A stretch of 64,000 nt of DNA from NCBI RefSeq assembly GCF_014204535.1, contig NZ_JACHLR010000005.1, positions 124,001 through 188,000 of the forward strand. The letters run 5' to 3'. Both the position numbers and the translations under genes were made by a program. The notes below the pieces were generated by a model. The model made no database searches and had not been told where the DNA came from. It saw only the letters and a list, made by a program, of their open reading frames with translations. The stretch is from Novosphingobium chloroacetimidivorans (GTDB taxonomy: Bacteria; Pseudomonadota; Alphaproteobacteria; Sphingomonadales; Sphingomonadaceae). How positions within the stretch are numbered: the first letter of the stretch is position 1; the number at the start of each line of letters is the position of its first letter. Below, piece after piece: positions 1 to 8,285 of this stretch.

Positions 1-1175
1 CGCGCGCCGCTGACGTGGTTCAAGATCGCCTCGGTGACTTCAAAGCGGATGCCCAGGCGCTGGAACCCGGTTGCGGCAGTCCGTCTGAGATCATGAATGC
101 GCCAGGATGCGATCTCAGCTGGCTTCTCTTCCGCCTTGGCGGCCCGCTCGTACTCAAGAGCCGTCATCGCGGCATCTAGTCGCTGCTTGCCACGGGAGTG
201 GCCGGACACGGGGGTCTTGCCCGTGGTCGTGAATACAAGCCCCGTCTTCGGCCAGGAGACGGGCCGCAGCGGCGGCGCGTCGGGATCTAGCTCTAGGGTG
301 CGGGCGACTTCATCCAGAATAGCCACCGCCTCGTCTGCGAGAGGCACGATGTGCGCTTGGTTGTTCTTCGCCCGATCCGAGGGAAGGGTCCATTCGCCGG
401 TTTTCTGATCAAGCTCGGACCACCGCAGCTCGGCGACCTCGTCCCGTCGAGCCGCCGTGATCATGAGCAACTGATAAATCGGGCCGAATGGATAGCCCAG
501 GGTGCCCGCCGCGCGCCACGCAAGCGCCAGCTCCTCGTCACTCAGGACTCGGCTCCGAGCCGGGACAGCTTTCGGTGCCGGGAATTCCGCACCAATCGGC
601 GAACGATCGATCTCGCCGCGGCCCTCGGCCCATGCAAACATTTTGCGGAGGGTCGAGAACGCCAAGCGAGCGACGGCCGGCCTTCCCGCGAACTGATCCA
701 GCACCGCCACTATATCAGCTTTCGTGATCGTGGGCATGGGCTTGTGCTGCAGCACCTTGAGCGGTTCGCGGCGCAGCAAGCGCTCGGCGTCCGACCAGCC
801 CTTCCAATGAGCCTTGAGGTAGCCGTCCGTGAAGGTTTTGATGTAGGCCGAGAAGGCCAGATCCACGGCCTGGCGCCGCCGTTCAAGATCCGTCGCGGAT
901 GGATCAATGCCTTGAGCTACCAGCAGGGACAGCCTCTTGCACTCGGCACGCGCGCTGTCTGGGGTCCAGGGCGAGCCATGACGACCAATCGTGTAGCGCT
1001 TCTTCAGCGACTCTCGACCGCCCAGCCGGTACTGGTATATGTAGCTCTTGGCCCCGGTGGCGGTAATCTGCAAGCCGAAGCCACGCAGCTGATCGTCCCA
1101 CAGGAAGTGCTTCGTGCCGGTAGCGCTTTCAGCATCCACCGCGCGCTTCGTTATTCGTCCAGTCGCCAAGACCAC
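1..1175 (-). CDS. Phage-type tyrosine integrase, C-terminus cut by window edge
   Basis: Reading the minus strand gives one uninterrupted frame of 391 codons that leaves the window at base 1. It is a P4-like site-specific recombinase. The N-terminal DUF4102-type domain (about residues 1-95) contains the stretch GFGLQITATGAKSYIYQYR. The catalytic domain shows the first Arg in ITAARRDEVAELRW (about R243), the HxLRR box HDLRRTAATG (H361, R364) and the His of ILNHVSG (about H387). The catalytic Tyr must lie beyond the left edge. No ATG is available; GTG at 1175 follows a TTGGAG ribosome site by about 5 nt, so I chose it. The gene starts about 155 bp from a tRNA-Thr 3' fragment and reads away from it, as expected for an integrase at the end of the element it mobilises. 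Confidence 0.88.
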   Translation of the reverse strand, partial: MVLATGRITKRAVDAESATGTKHFLWDDQLRGFGLQITATGAKSYIYQYRLGGRESLKKRYTIGRHGSPWTPDSARAECKRLSLLVAQGIDPSATDLERRRQAVDLAFSAYIKTFTDGYLKAHWKGWSDAERLLRREPLKVLQHKPMPTITKADIVAVLDQFAGRPAVARLAFSTLRKMFAWAEGRGEIDRSPIGAEFPAPKAVPARSRVLSDEELALAWRAAGTLGYPFGPIYQLLMITAARRDEVAELRWSELDQKTGEWTLPSDRAKNNQAHIVPLADEAVAILDEVARTLELDPDAPPLRPVSWPKTGLVFTTTGKTPVSGHSRGKQRLDAAMTALEYERAAKAEEKPAEIASWRIHDLRRTAATGFQRLGIRFEVTEAILNHVSGA

Positions 1176-1329
1176 CAACTCCAAGGTTCCGGCACCCACC
1201 GTGCACCCACCATAGCGGAACAACGGGGAACAAGTAAGAACAAAAGCGATACGGGACTTGGAGCTTTCGGCGCAGTTTTCAGCGGCAAGAGGAACAACTG
1301 GGAACTACGGGAGCGCATAGACGCTCAAA

Positions 1330-1374
1330 TTTGTAATCAGGGGGCCACGGGTTCGAATCCTGTAGCCGGCACCA
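1330..1374 (+). other. 3' half of tRNA-Thr(UGU), attachment-site remnant
   Basis: The 45 nt can be read as tRNA positions 32-76: anticodon loop TTTGTAA (anticodon TGT), 3' anticodon stem TCAGG, 5-nt variable loop GGGCC, T-arm ACGGG/TTCGAAT/CCTGT, acceptor 3' strand AGCCGGC, discriminator A and an encoded CCA. The bases just upstream (TCAAA) do not pair with TCAGG, and no acceptor 5' strand GCCGGCT is present in the right place. The 5' half is therefore missing and this is not a functional tRNA. A break in the anticodon arm next to an integrase is the usual crossover region for tRNA-targeting integrases, so this is read as attR (or attL). Confidence 0.82.
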
Positions 1375-1418
1375 TGGTCCTTCACGATCCCGCCGCTGAC
1401 GCGATGTACGGCCACAGA

Positions 1419-1434
1419 CTAGACAACCGTCTAG
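1419..1434. promoter_or_regulatory. Inverted repeat upstream of first TonB receptor
   Basis: CTAGAC-AACC-GTCTAG is a perfect 6-bp inverted repeat with a 4-nt spacer, about 100 nt before the receptor start at 1537. It could be a transcription-factor operator. No regulator can be assigned from sequence alone. Confidence 0.3.
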
Positions 1435-1536
1435 ACAAGCGCGGTGCATGGGAGCAGAGCCATCCATCCGATCCGCCGTCAGGGCGTGGCGACTTCCACA
1501 AGGAAGCGCCGGGATCGGTTCAGGGGAGGACACCAC

Positions 1537-3708
1537 TTGCGCAAAGCCATATTCGCTGCCGCCGCCGTTTGCGCCAGCCACGCGACCATCGCCGCTGCGC
1601 AAGTCGCGCCGGGACAGGCTGGATCGGCCACCGAGGACAGCGGCGAGATCGTCGTCACCGCGCAGAAGCGCAACGAGCGGCTGCTCGACGTGCCGATGTC
1701 GGTCGCCGCGATCTCGGGCGAGCAGCTCACGACCTCGGGCGTATTCTCGACGGTGAACCTGCAGCAGACCACGCCGGGGATCGTCACCGTCAACAACGGC
1801 TTTGGCTTCCTGCCGATCATCCGCGGCATCCAGTCGACCGGCACTTCGCCTGGCGACGAGACCAACGTCGCGGTCTACCTCGACGACATCTCGCTCGGCA
1901 CGCCGATCTCCGGCTTCTTCGATCTCGCCGATGTCGAGCGGATCGAGGTGCTGAAAGGTCCGCAGGGCACGCTCTACGGCCGCAACGCGACGGGCGGCGC
2001 GATCAAGATCGTCACCCGCAAGCCTTCGTTCGATACCCAGGGCTCGCTCGCGCTGGACTATGGCTTCCGCTACCGCGAACTACGCGCCAACGCCTATCTT
2101 ACCGGCAAGATCGCAGAGGGCGTCGCCGGCTCGCTCAGCGGCGCGGTGCGGCGCGGGCGCGGGTTCATCAAGGGCATCGCGGGGAACGACGGCGAGTATT
2201 ACGGCGCGCCCCGGAACTACATGGTGCGCGGCAAGCTGCTGGTGGAGCCGACCAGCAACTTCTCCGCCGTGCTCGCCGCGGACACCTGGAAGCAGCAGAA
2301 CGATTCGGTGTTCATCTCGATGGTGAAGGGTGGGCTGAACCCCTTCCCCGGACCGGGCTCGGTGGCGAACGCGCCGTTCCGATACGCCAGCGTCACCCAG
2401 CCCAGGGCGGACCTGAAGGGCTACGGCTTCAGCCTAGACGCGAACTGGGGCCTGAGCGACGAGATCAACTTGCGCTCGCTCACCGGCTATCGCCATGTCG
2501 AGGTGCAGTCCCAGTCGGACACCGACCGCACCAACCTGCCGACGGGCTCGAACCAGCTGAGCCAGTACCAGAACGGCTTCAGCCAGGAGTTCAACCTCTC
2601 CGGCGGGGCCGATCGCACGATTTCATGGCTGGTGGGCGCGTTCTACTGGCACTCGGACGCCGGCAACCCCTACTTCCGCACCGTCAGCGGCGATTCGCCA
2701 GGCGGCACGATCGTGTCGAACTTCACCAACAAGATGAAGAGCGACGCCTATGCCGGGTTCGCCGACGTCACCGCGAACCTGGGCCAGTTCCACCTGACCG
2801 GCGGGCTGCGCTACAACTCCGAGACCAAGAAGTTCCGCTGGCAGAACCTGGTCAACCTCGCCGCGCCGCAAGTCGATCGCAAGCGGACCTGGAACAGCAC
2901 GACCTGGCGGGCGGTGGCGCGCTACGACTTCTCGGACGACGCGAACGTCTACGCCTCGGCCAGCACCGGGTTCAAGAGCGGTGTCTACAACGCCTACTCG
3001 CCGCTGGGCATCCCGGTCGATCCGGAGAAGGTCACCGCGTTCGAGGTCGGCGCGAAGGCGCGGGTGAGCGGGATCAACCTGACCGCCGCCGCCTACGCCT
3101 ACAAGTACACCGACATCCAGGTGAGCGCCTATTCGTTCGTCGGCACGCCGCCGGCGCTCCAGCTGACACTCAGCAACGCGGCGAGCGCCAAAATGCGCGG
3201 GCTGGAGTTCAACGCCGATGGGCGGCTGGGCGGCGGCTTCTCGTTCAACGCCGGCATCGGCTGGGAGCCGACGGCCAAGTACAGCCGCTTCACCACCTCG
3301 CAGGTGGTCGCCCCGATCCCGGGCGCGACCGGGCCGGTGGTGTCGCAAGTGATCGTGCCGTTCGATTCTTCTGGCAGCCGGCTGGTGCGCACGCCCAAGG
3401 TTACCGCCAACCTTCGCCTCGCCTACGAGGGCGACCTGGCGGGCGGACGGCTGAACGGTTCGGTCTCCTCCTCCTACGCCTCGGCCAAGTACTGGCAGCC
3501 GGGCAACTTCTCGCGAGAGGGCGACTTCGTGCTGGTCAACACCAGCCTGGGCTGGACGGAGCCGAGCGGCCGCTTCACCTTCTCGGTCTGGAGCAACAAC
3601 CTGACCAACACCGAATACTTCACCGACTACGTGCCCAACGTGCGCGGCGACAGCGTCAAGTACGCGCCCAAGCGCGAGGTCGGCGTTGGCGTGAACTATA
3701 CGTTCTGA
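1537..3708 (+). CDS. TonB-dependent receptor, outer membrane
   Basis: An outer-membrane active importer of 723 aa. The signal peptide is RKAIFAAAAVCASHATIAAAQ, followed by a TonB box-like EIVVTAQKRNERLLDVP, the plug domain (RIEVLKGPQGTLYGRNATGG near residue 135) and a long beta-barrel ending in aromatic-rich VGVGVNYTF. I chose TTG at 1537 because GGAGGA precedes it by 6 nt and translation from there begins directly with the signal peptide. The in-frame ATG at 1444 would add 31 residues that do not look like an export signal. The substrate is unknown. It lies next to, but convergent with, the receptor of the sulfoquinovose cluster, so it could serve the same or a related sugar. Confidence 0.85.
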   Translation: MRKAIFAAAAVCASHATIAAAQVAPGQAGSATEDSGEIVVTAQKRNERLLDVPMSVAAISGEQLTTSGVFSTVNLQQTTPGIVTVNNGFGFLPIIRGIQSTGTSPGDETNVAVYLDDISLGTPISGFFDLADVERIEVLKGPQGTLYGRNATGGAIKIVTRKPSFDTQGSLALDYGFRYRELRANAYLTGKIAEGVAGSLSGAVRRGRGFIKGIAGNDGEYYGAPRNYMVRGKLLVEPTSNFSAVLAADTWKQQNDSVFISMVKGGLNPFPGPGSVANAPFRYASVTQPRADLKGYGFSLDANWGLSDEINLRSLTGYRHVEVQSQSDTDRTNLPTGSNQLSQYQNGFSQEFNLSGGADRTISWLVGAFYWHSDAGNPYFRTVSGDSPGGTIVSNFTNKMKSDAYAGFADVTANLGQFHLTGGLRYNSETKKFRWQNLVNLAAPQVDRKRTWNSTTWRAVARYDFSDDANVYASASTGFKSGVYNAYSPLGIPVDPEKVTAFEVGAKARVSGINLTAAAYAYKYTDIQVSAYSFVGTPPALQLTLSNAASAKMRGLEFNADGRLGGGFSFNAGIGWEPTAKYSRFTTSQVVAPIPGATGPVVSQVIVPFDSSGSRLVRTPKVTANLRLAYEGDLAGGRLNGSVSSSYASAKYWQPGNFSREGDFVLVNTSLGWTEPSGRFTFSVWSNNLTNTEYFTDYVPNVRGDSVKYAPKREVGVGVNYTF

Positions 3709-3722
3709 CCTGAGCGCAAAAG

Positions 3723-3757
3723 AAAACCCCCGGCGGGAGAGAGACGCCGGGGGTTTT
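3723..3757. terminator. Bidirectional rho-independent terminator
   Basis: A perfect 13-bp inverted repeat (AAAACCCCCGGCG / CGCCGGGGGTTTT) with a 9-nt loop GGAGAGAGA. The A and T tracts on either side make it work in both directions. It sits between the two convergent TonB receptor genes. Confidence 0.92.
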
Positions 3758-3798
3758 CGCGATGTGCCGATGAGGAGGCGTTCCCCCGCCTTGGGTCC

Positions 3799-6132
3799 TC
3801 AGTCGAAGCGCACTCGCAAGTTCACGCCGGCATAGCGGTCCGCGTCGCGCGGGATCATCAGGCGCTGGCCGGCGGTGGTGTTCAGCAGCACGTAGCTGTC
3901 GTCCAGGATATTGCGGACGAGCACGGTCAGGCGGTACTTGTCCTCCGGGTCCGACACACCGACGCTGGCGTTCCAGATGCCGTAGGGGTCGATCGGGCCG
4001 CTCTCGCCCAGGTCCGAGAACTGGCGGCTGACGTGGTGCCAGTCGCTCGACAGGTACAGCTTCACCGGGCCGGCATCGACGTCGTAGTCGGCACCGACGG
4101 TGTAGCTGAACTTGGGCGCCAGCGGCAGGCGAGTGCCGTCACGCGCGTCGGGCGCATTGGTCAGCGGGTTCGGGTTGAACTTGCGCACCTTGGCGTCGGC
4201 ATAGGCGAAGTTCGCGCGCAGGCTCAGGCCCTCGAGCGGCGCCAGCGTCGCATCGACCTCGAAGCCCTTGGAGCGGACCGAGCCGGCGTTGGTCAGGTTG
4301 GTCACCACCGCGCCGTTCAGCAGCACGAAGTTGTTGGCCTGGAAGCCCTTGTAGTCGACCAGGAACGCGGTGGCGTTCAATTGCAGCATGCGGTCGAACA
4401 ACTGGCTCTTCAGACCCACTTCGTAGCTGTTCGACTTCTCGGGATCGATCGGCGTCGAGTTGGTCGGCGCGACGTGGTTGAAGAACACGTTGAACGCCGG
4501 GCCCTTGTAGCCGCGGGTGTAGCTGGCATAGACCATAGCCCGCTCGGCCAGGTCGTACTGCAGCACCGCCTTGCCGGAGAAGTTGTCGGCGTCGGTCTCT
4601 CCGCGCGACAGGTTGGTGCCGTTGCCGCCCGTCGCGATCGTGCCGCCCGCCCCCACGGTCGAGAGGCCCGCGCCCGGCGTGATCACGCCATTGGTGAGGT
4701 TGCGCGACGGTCCACGCAAGTGCGTGAAGCTGACCTCGTCGTGCGTGTAGCGACCGCCGAGGGTGAAGCGCAGCTCCGGGGTGAACTCGTAGGTCGCCTG
4801 GCCGAACACCGCATAGTTGCGGAACGATACGTTGCTCTCGGACGTGGCGCTGGGGAACAACGTGTTGACGGTATCGGCCAGGTTGCACGGTTGCGCGCCG
4901 GTTACCGTGTCGATCGGCGAGGTCGACGTGGCGCAAGTCACGTCGCTGCGGTTGAAGTCCTGCCGGTTCTTCGAATACCAGATGAAGCCGCCGACTTGAT
5001 AGGTGAGCGCCTGGTTCTGAGGGCTGGCAAGGCGCACTTCGGCGCTGACCTGGTCGGTCTCCACCGTGCCACGGTCATGCAACTGCGGAGCGCTGACGAG
5101 CACCCCGTTCTCGACGAACGGAACAAGTGGACGCGGCAGGAAGTCGCCGTCGCGGATCTCGGTGTTCTTCCAGTTGCGATAGCCGGTGATCACGCTGAAG
5201 GTGTGATCGGCGAAAGTGTCGATGTCGGCGTTGAGCGTCACGCTCCACTGCCGGTCGAGCGAGCGCGTGATCAGGTTCTGGTTGACGCGGCGCGTGTCCT
5301 CACCCTCGGGCACAATGCCGAGCTCACGGTCGAGCACGGTGCCGCGCGAGACGCCGGTCACTTCCGCGCAGCAATCGTCATCGGCCCTGAAGTAATCGGC
5401 GATCACGCGGACCTTGGCGCCGTCGCCTTCCCAATCGAGCAGGCCGCGCGCGCCGTAGTGCTCGTAGCCGTTAACCGTCTTGTCGTAGAAGGTGTTCTTG
5501 ATGTTGCCGTCGAAGTTTCCGTAGAAGCCTGTCAGACGGCCGGTCAGGTTCTCGGCGATCGGACCCGAGACGGTCAGGCGGCCACGGTATTCGTCGTCGG
5601 TGGTGCCGGAGACCAGCGCCTCTGCCTGGAACGTATCGGTGCCGCCTTTCGACACGATGTTGACCAGACCGGCGGACGCGTTCTTGCCGAACAGCGTGCC
5701 CTGCGGTCCACGCAGCACTTCGATGCGATCAAAGTCCACCAGGTCGAGGAACGACTGGCCCGAACGGCTGAGAACAATACCGTCGACAACGGTGGACACA
5801 CTGGGCTCGGCCGCGATCGAGAAGCTGATCGTCCCGACGCCGCGCATGACGATCGCGCTGTTGGCGTTGGTGGTCCCCTTACGGAACGTCACCGAGGGGA
5901 CGATGCTGGTGAGATCTTCCAGGCTCTTGGCGCCGGCGCGCTCCAAAGCATCGCCGGTGACCGCGCTGATCGCGATCGGTACATCCTGGATATTCTGCTC
6001 AACCTTCTGAGCTGTAACCACAATCTCGTCGACTTGCGCATGCGCGGGGCTTGCCGCGACGATGGCCGCTGCGGACGCGGAAAGCGCGAAAGCGACCCGG
6101 CGGGCCGCGGTGTTGCGTAGTGTATGAACCAT
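3799..6132 (-). CDS. TonB-dependent receptor, likely sulfoquinovose or SQ-glycoside uptake
   Basis: Outer-membrane importer of 777 aa. It has an Ala-rich signal peptide ending SPAHAQ, a TonB box-like region DEIVVTAQKVEQNIQDVP, a plug with RIEVLRGPQGTLFGKNASAG, and a barrel ending NLRVRFD. The ATG at 6132 is preceded by AGGGAGGG. It is divergent from the sulfoquinovosidase gene across a 155-bp intergenic region holding a LacI-type palindrome. I therefore infer that it delivers SQ or sulfoquinovosyl glycerol across the outer membrane, a job not needed from a dedicated receptor in the ABC-based Agrobacterium pathway. The family assignment is certain. The substrate is inferred only from position. 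Confidence 0.87.
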   Translation of the reverse strand: MVHTLRNTAARRVAFALSASAAAIVAASPAHAQVDEIVVTAQKVEQNIQDVPIAISAVTGDALERAGAKSLEDLTSIVPSVTFRKGTTNANSAIVMRGVGTISFSIAAEPSVSTVVDGIVLSRSGQSFLDLVDFDRIEVLRGPQGTLFGKNASAGLVNIVSKGGTDTFQAEALVSGTTDDEYRGRLTVSGPIAENLTGRLTGFYGNFDGNIKNTFYDKTVNGYEHYGARGLLDWEGDGAKVRVIADYFRADDDCCAEVTGVSRGTVLDRELGIVPEGEDTRRVNQNLITRSLDRQWSVTLNADIDTFADHTFSVITGYRNWKNTEIRDGDFLPRPLVPFVENGVLVSAPQLHDRGTVETDQVSAEVRLASPQNQALTYQVGGFIWYSKNRQDFNRSDVTCATSTSPIDTVTGAQPCNLADTVNTLFPSATSESNVSFRNYAVFGQATYEFTPELRFTLGGRYTHDEVSFTHLRGPSRNLTNGVITPGAGLSTVGAGGTIATGGNGTNLSRGETDADNFSGKAVLQYDLAERAMVYASYTRGYKGPAFNVFFNHVAPTNSTPIDPEKSNSYEVGLKSQLFDRMLQLNATAFLVDYKGFQANNFVLLNGAVVTNLTNAGSVRSKGFEVDATLAPLEGLSLRANFAYADAKVRKFNPNPLTNAPDARDGTRLPLAPKFSYTVGADYDVDAGPVKLYLSSDWHHVSRQFSDLGESGPIDPYGIWNASVGVSDPEDKYRLTVLVRNILDDSYVLLNTTAGQRLMIPRDADRYAGVNLRVRFD

Positions 6133-6216
6133 GAGTTTTCCCTCCCTGGCAACGAGCCCGAGCCTCGTGGCTTAGGGTCTCTGAACTCTTCGCCTCTTGA
6201 TCGTCGTCGCGATTTC

Positions 6217-6231
6217 TGTCAAGCGTTGTCA
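6217..6231. promoter_or_regulatory. Candidate LacI-family operator (SmoD-like)
   Basis: TGTCAA-GCG-TTGTCA is a near-perfect palindrome (one mismatch per half-site) with the central CG and outer TG/CA steps typical of LacI/GalR operators. It lies in the shared region between the divergent TonB receptor (start 6132) and the sulfoquinovosidase (start 6288). On the minus strand it contains TTGACA, a possible -35 for the receptor, although no convincing -10 follows. The likely ligand is the LacI protein encoded at 8282-9298. Confidence 0.5.
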
Positions 6232-6287
6232 TAGAAGGCTCGCTACACGAAGCCCTCGGGTCGCATGAACGCAAGGGAGCCGGATCG

Positions 6288-8285
6288 TTGCCTCTGACCA
6301 TCGCCACCGGTTACGATTGGCTCTCTTGCCACCATGCAGGGCGCGAGGTGCTGCGTAGCACTCCCGCAGCCCCGGCGATCTTCGTGGCGAAGGGCCAGCC
6401 GATTGTCACGATGGTGCGCGGCAACTTCGACATCACCGACACGCCGCAGGAACGCACCGCCCTTGCCTTCGCGCAGATGGACGGCGAAAGCGCCTTGCTC
6501 TCCGCTGCGCCCGGCGCACCGCCCATGCTGCGTCTCAGCGCGGCTGGCGACAGCCTGCGCATCGAAACGCTGCAGCCCGGCTTCGACCGCGTCTGGATCA
6601 ACCTCGTAGCGCAGCCTGGCGAGCATGTCTGGGGCGGTGGCGAGCAGATGAGCTACCTCGACCTCTCGGGTCGCCGGTTCCCGATCTGGACGAGCGAACC
6701 CGGCGTCGGCCGCGACAAGTCGACCGAGCTGACCCGCCTGATGGACGCGCAGGGCATGGCCGGCGGCGACTACTGGTGGACCAACTATCCCCAGCCGACG
6801 TTCCTCACCTCCAGCCTCATCGCCTGCCACCTGGACAGCAGCGCCTACAGCGTGCTCGATTTCTCCGATCCGGCGCGGCACCGCATCGAGGTTTGGGAAG
6901 GCGCGTTCAGCCTGGAGTTCTTCGCGGACGACACGATCGCCGGCCTCGTCGGCCAGCTCAGCACCCGTTTCGGCCGCCAGCCGCCGCTCCCCGACTGGGC
7001 GATCGGCGGCGCCATCGTCGGCCTCAAGCATGGCGAGGCAAGCTTCACGCGGCTGGAGCGCATCCTGGAAGCGGGCGCGCAGGTCAGCGGCCTGTGGTGC
7101 GAGGACTGGATCGGCATTCGCCAGACCACCTTCGGCCGTCGCCTGTTCTGGGACTGGTCGTGGAACCCCGCTCGCTACCCCGCCCTGCCCGACCGCATCG
7201 CCGAACTAGCCGCGAAGGGCATCCGTTTCCTGGGCTACGTGAACCCCTACCTCGCCGATGACGGTGCGCAGTACCAGGAGGCCCTGTCCGCCGGTTACCT
7301 GGCGCTGCGGCAGGACAGCGACGCGCCGTACCTGGTCGACTTCGGCGAGTTCGACTGCGGCGTGGTCGACTTCACCAATCCGGCCGCGCTGGACTGGTTC
7401 GCGGAACGCGTGATCGGGCGCGAGATGCTGGACTTCGGGCTGTCCGGCTGGATGGCCGACTTCGGCGAGTACCTGCCGGTCGATCTGCGCCTGCACGACG
7501 GCAGCGACCCGATGCTGATGCACAACCGCTGGCCAGTGCTCTGGGCCGAGTGCAACGCCAAAGCCATCGCCTCGCGCGGCAAAACGGGCGACGCGATGTT
7601 CTTCATGCGCGCCGGCTTCTCGGGCGTGCAGGCGCATTGTCCCCTGCTGTGGGCGGGCGACCAGTCGGTCGACTTCACTCGTCATGACGGCATCGGCACC
7701 GTCCTCACCGCCGCCTTGTCCGCAGGCCTGGTCGGCAACGCCTGCTCGCACAGCGACGTGGGCGGCTACACCAGCCTGCACGGCAACGTGCGCACCGCCG
7801 ACTTGCTGATGCGGTGGTGCGAATTGGGAGCCTTCTCACCCGTGATGCGCAGCCACGAGGGCAACCGCCCCGACGATAACCTCCAGATCGACAGCTCGGA
7901 CGCCATCCTGGCGCAGTTCGCGGCGATGTCGAAAGTCCACGCGATCCTCGCCCCCTACGTGCGCCACCTGAGCGATGAGGCGGTGGCGACCGGGCTGCCG
8001 GTGCAGCGCCCACTGTTCCTCCACTACTTCGAGGAGCCGCTGTTCGCAGTGCAGGACCAGTATCTTTACGGGGCCGACATGCTGGTGGCGCCCATCGTTC
8101 AGGCCAAGGTCACCGGCCGCTCGGTCATCCTGCCCGGCGAGCAGCCCTGGCGTCATCTGTGGTCGGGCAAGGACTTCGCGCCCGGCACCCACTTCGTCGA
8201 CAGCCCCTATGGCCAGCCGCCGGTGTTCTACCGCCCGGAAAGCCGGTTCGCGCCGCTGTTCGCCACGCTCGAGACGGTGCAGTGA
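6288..8285 (+). CDS. smoI: GH31 sulfoquinovosidase (SmoI/YihQ type)
   Basis: Cytoplasmic retaining alpha-glycosidase (665 aa, no signal peptide) that releases sulfoquinovose from SQ glycosides. The GH31 nucleophile is D391 in GWMADFGEYLP and the acid/base is D458 in LLWAGDQS. Sulfonate-recognition positions read K247 (VGLKHGE), E272 (CEDWIGIR), R285 and W288 (GRRLFW), and Y494 (DVGGY). This is the KERWY set I recall for Agrobacterium SQase, versus QQRWY in E. coli YihQ. The start is TTG 6288 after AGGGAG with 8-nt spacing; the upstream ATG at 6265 is out of frame. It is the first gene of a tight operon; its stop overlaps the next start by 4 bp (GTGA). An ordinary alpha-glucosidase or xylosidase would lack the KERWY residues, so I am confident of the substrate class. 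Confidence 0.93.
   Translation: MPLTIATGYDWLSCHHAGREVLRSTPAAPAIFVAKGQPIVTMVRGNFDITDTPQERTALAFAQMDGESALLSAAPGAPPMLRLSAAGDSLRIETLQPGFDRVWINLVAQPGEHVWGGGEQMSYLDLSGRRFPIWTSEPGVGRDKSTELTRLMDAQGMAGGDYWWTNYPQPTFLTSSLIACHLDSSAYSVLDFSDPARHRIEVWEGAFSLEFFADDTIAGLVGQLSTRFGRQPPLPDWAIGGAIVGLKHGEASFTRLERILEAGAQVSGLWCEDWIGIRQTTFGRRLFWDWSWNPARYPALPDRIAELAAKGIRFLGYVNPYLADDGAQYQEALSAGYLALRQDSDAPYLVDFGEFDCGVVDFTNPAALDWFAERVIGREMLDFGLSGWMADFGEYLPVDLRLHDGSDPMLMHNRWPVLWAECNAKAIASRGKTGDAMFFMRAGFSGVQAHCPLLWAGDQSVDFTRHDGIGTVLTAALSAGLVGNACSHSDVGGYTSLHGNVRTADLLMRWCELGAFSPVMRSHEGNRPDDNLQIDSSDAILAQFAAMSKVHAILAPYVRHLSDEAVATGLPVQRPLFLHYFEEPLFAVQDQYLYGADMLVAPIVQAKVTGRSVILPGEQPWRHLWSGKDFAPGTHFVDSPYGQPPVFYRPESRFAPLFATLETVQ

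Noticed and set aside
351..3713. 1120-codon plus-strand frame spanning the integrase, tRNA fragment and first TonB receptor
   Set aside because: It is antisense to the integrase and out of frame with the receptor; the protein is Arg-rich low complexity, a by-product of high GC with few stops.
4033..6120. 695-codon frame antisense to the TonB receptor at 3799-6132
   Set aside because: No homology and Arg/Val-rich composition; typical antisense shadow in a high-GC gene.
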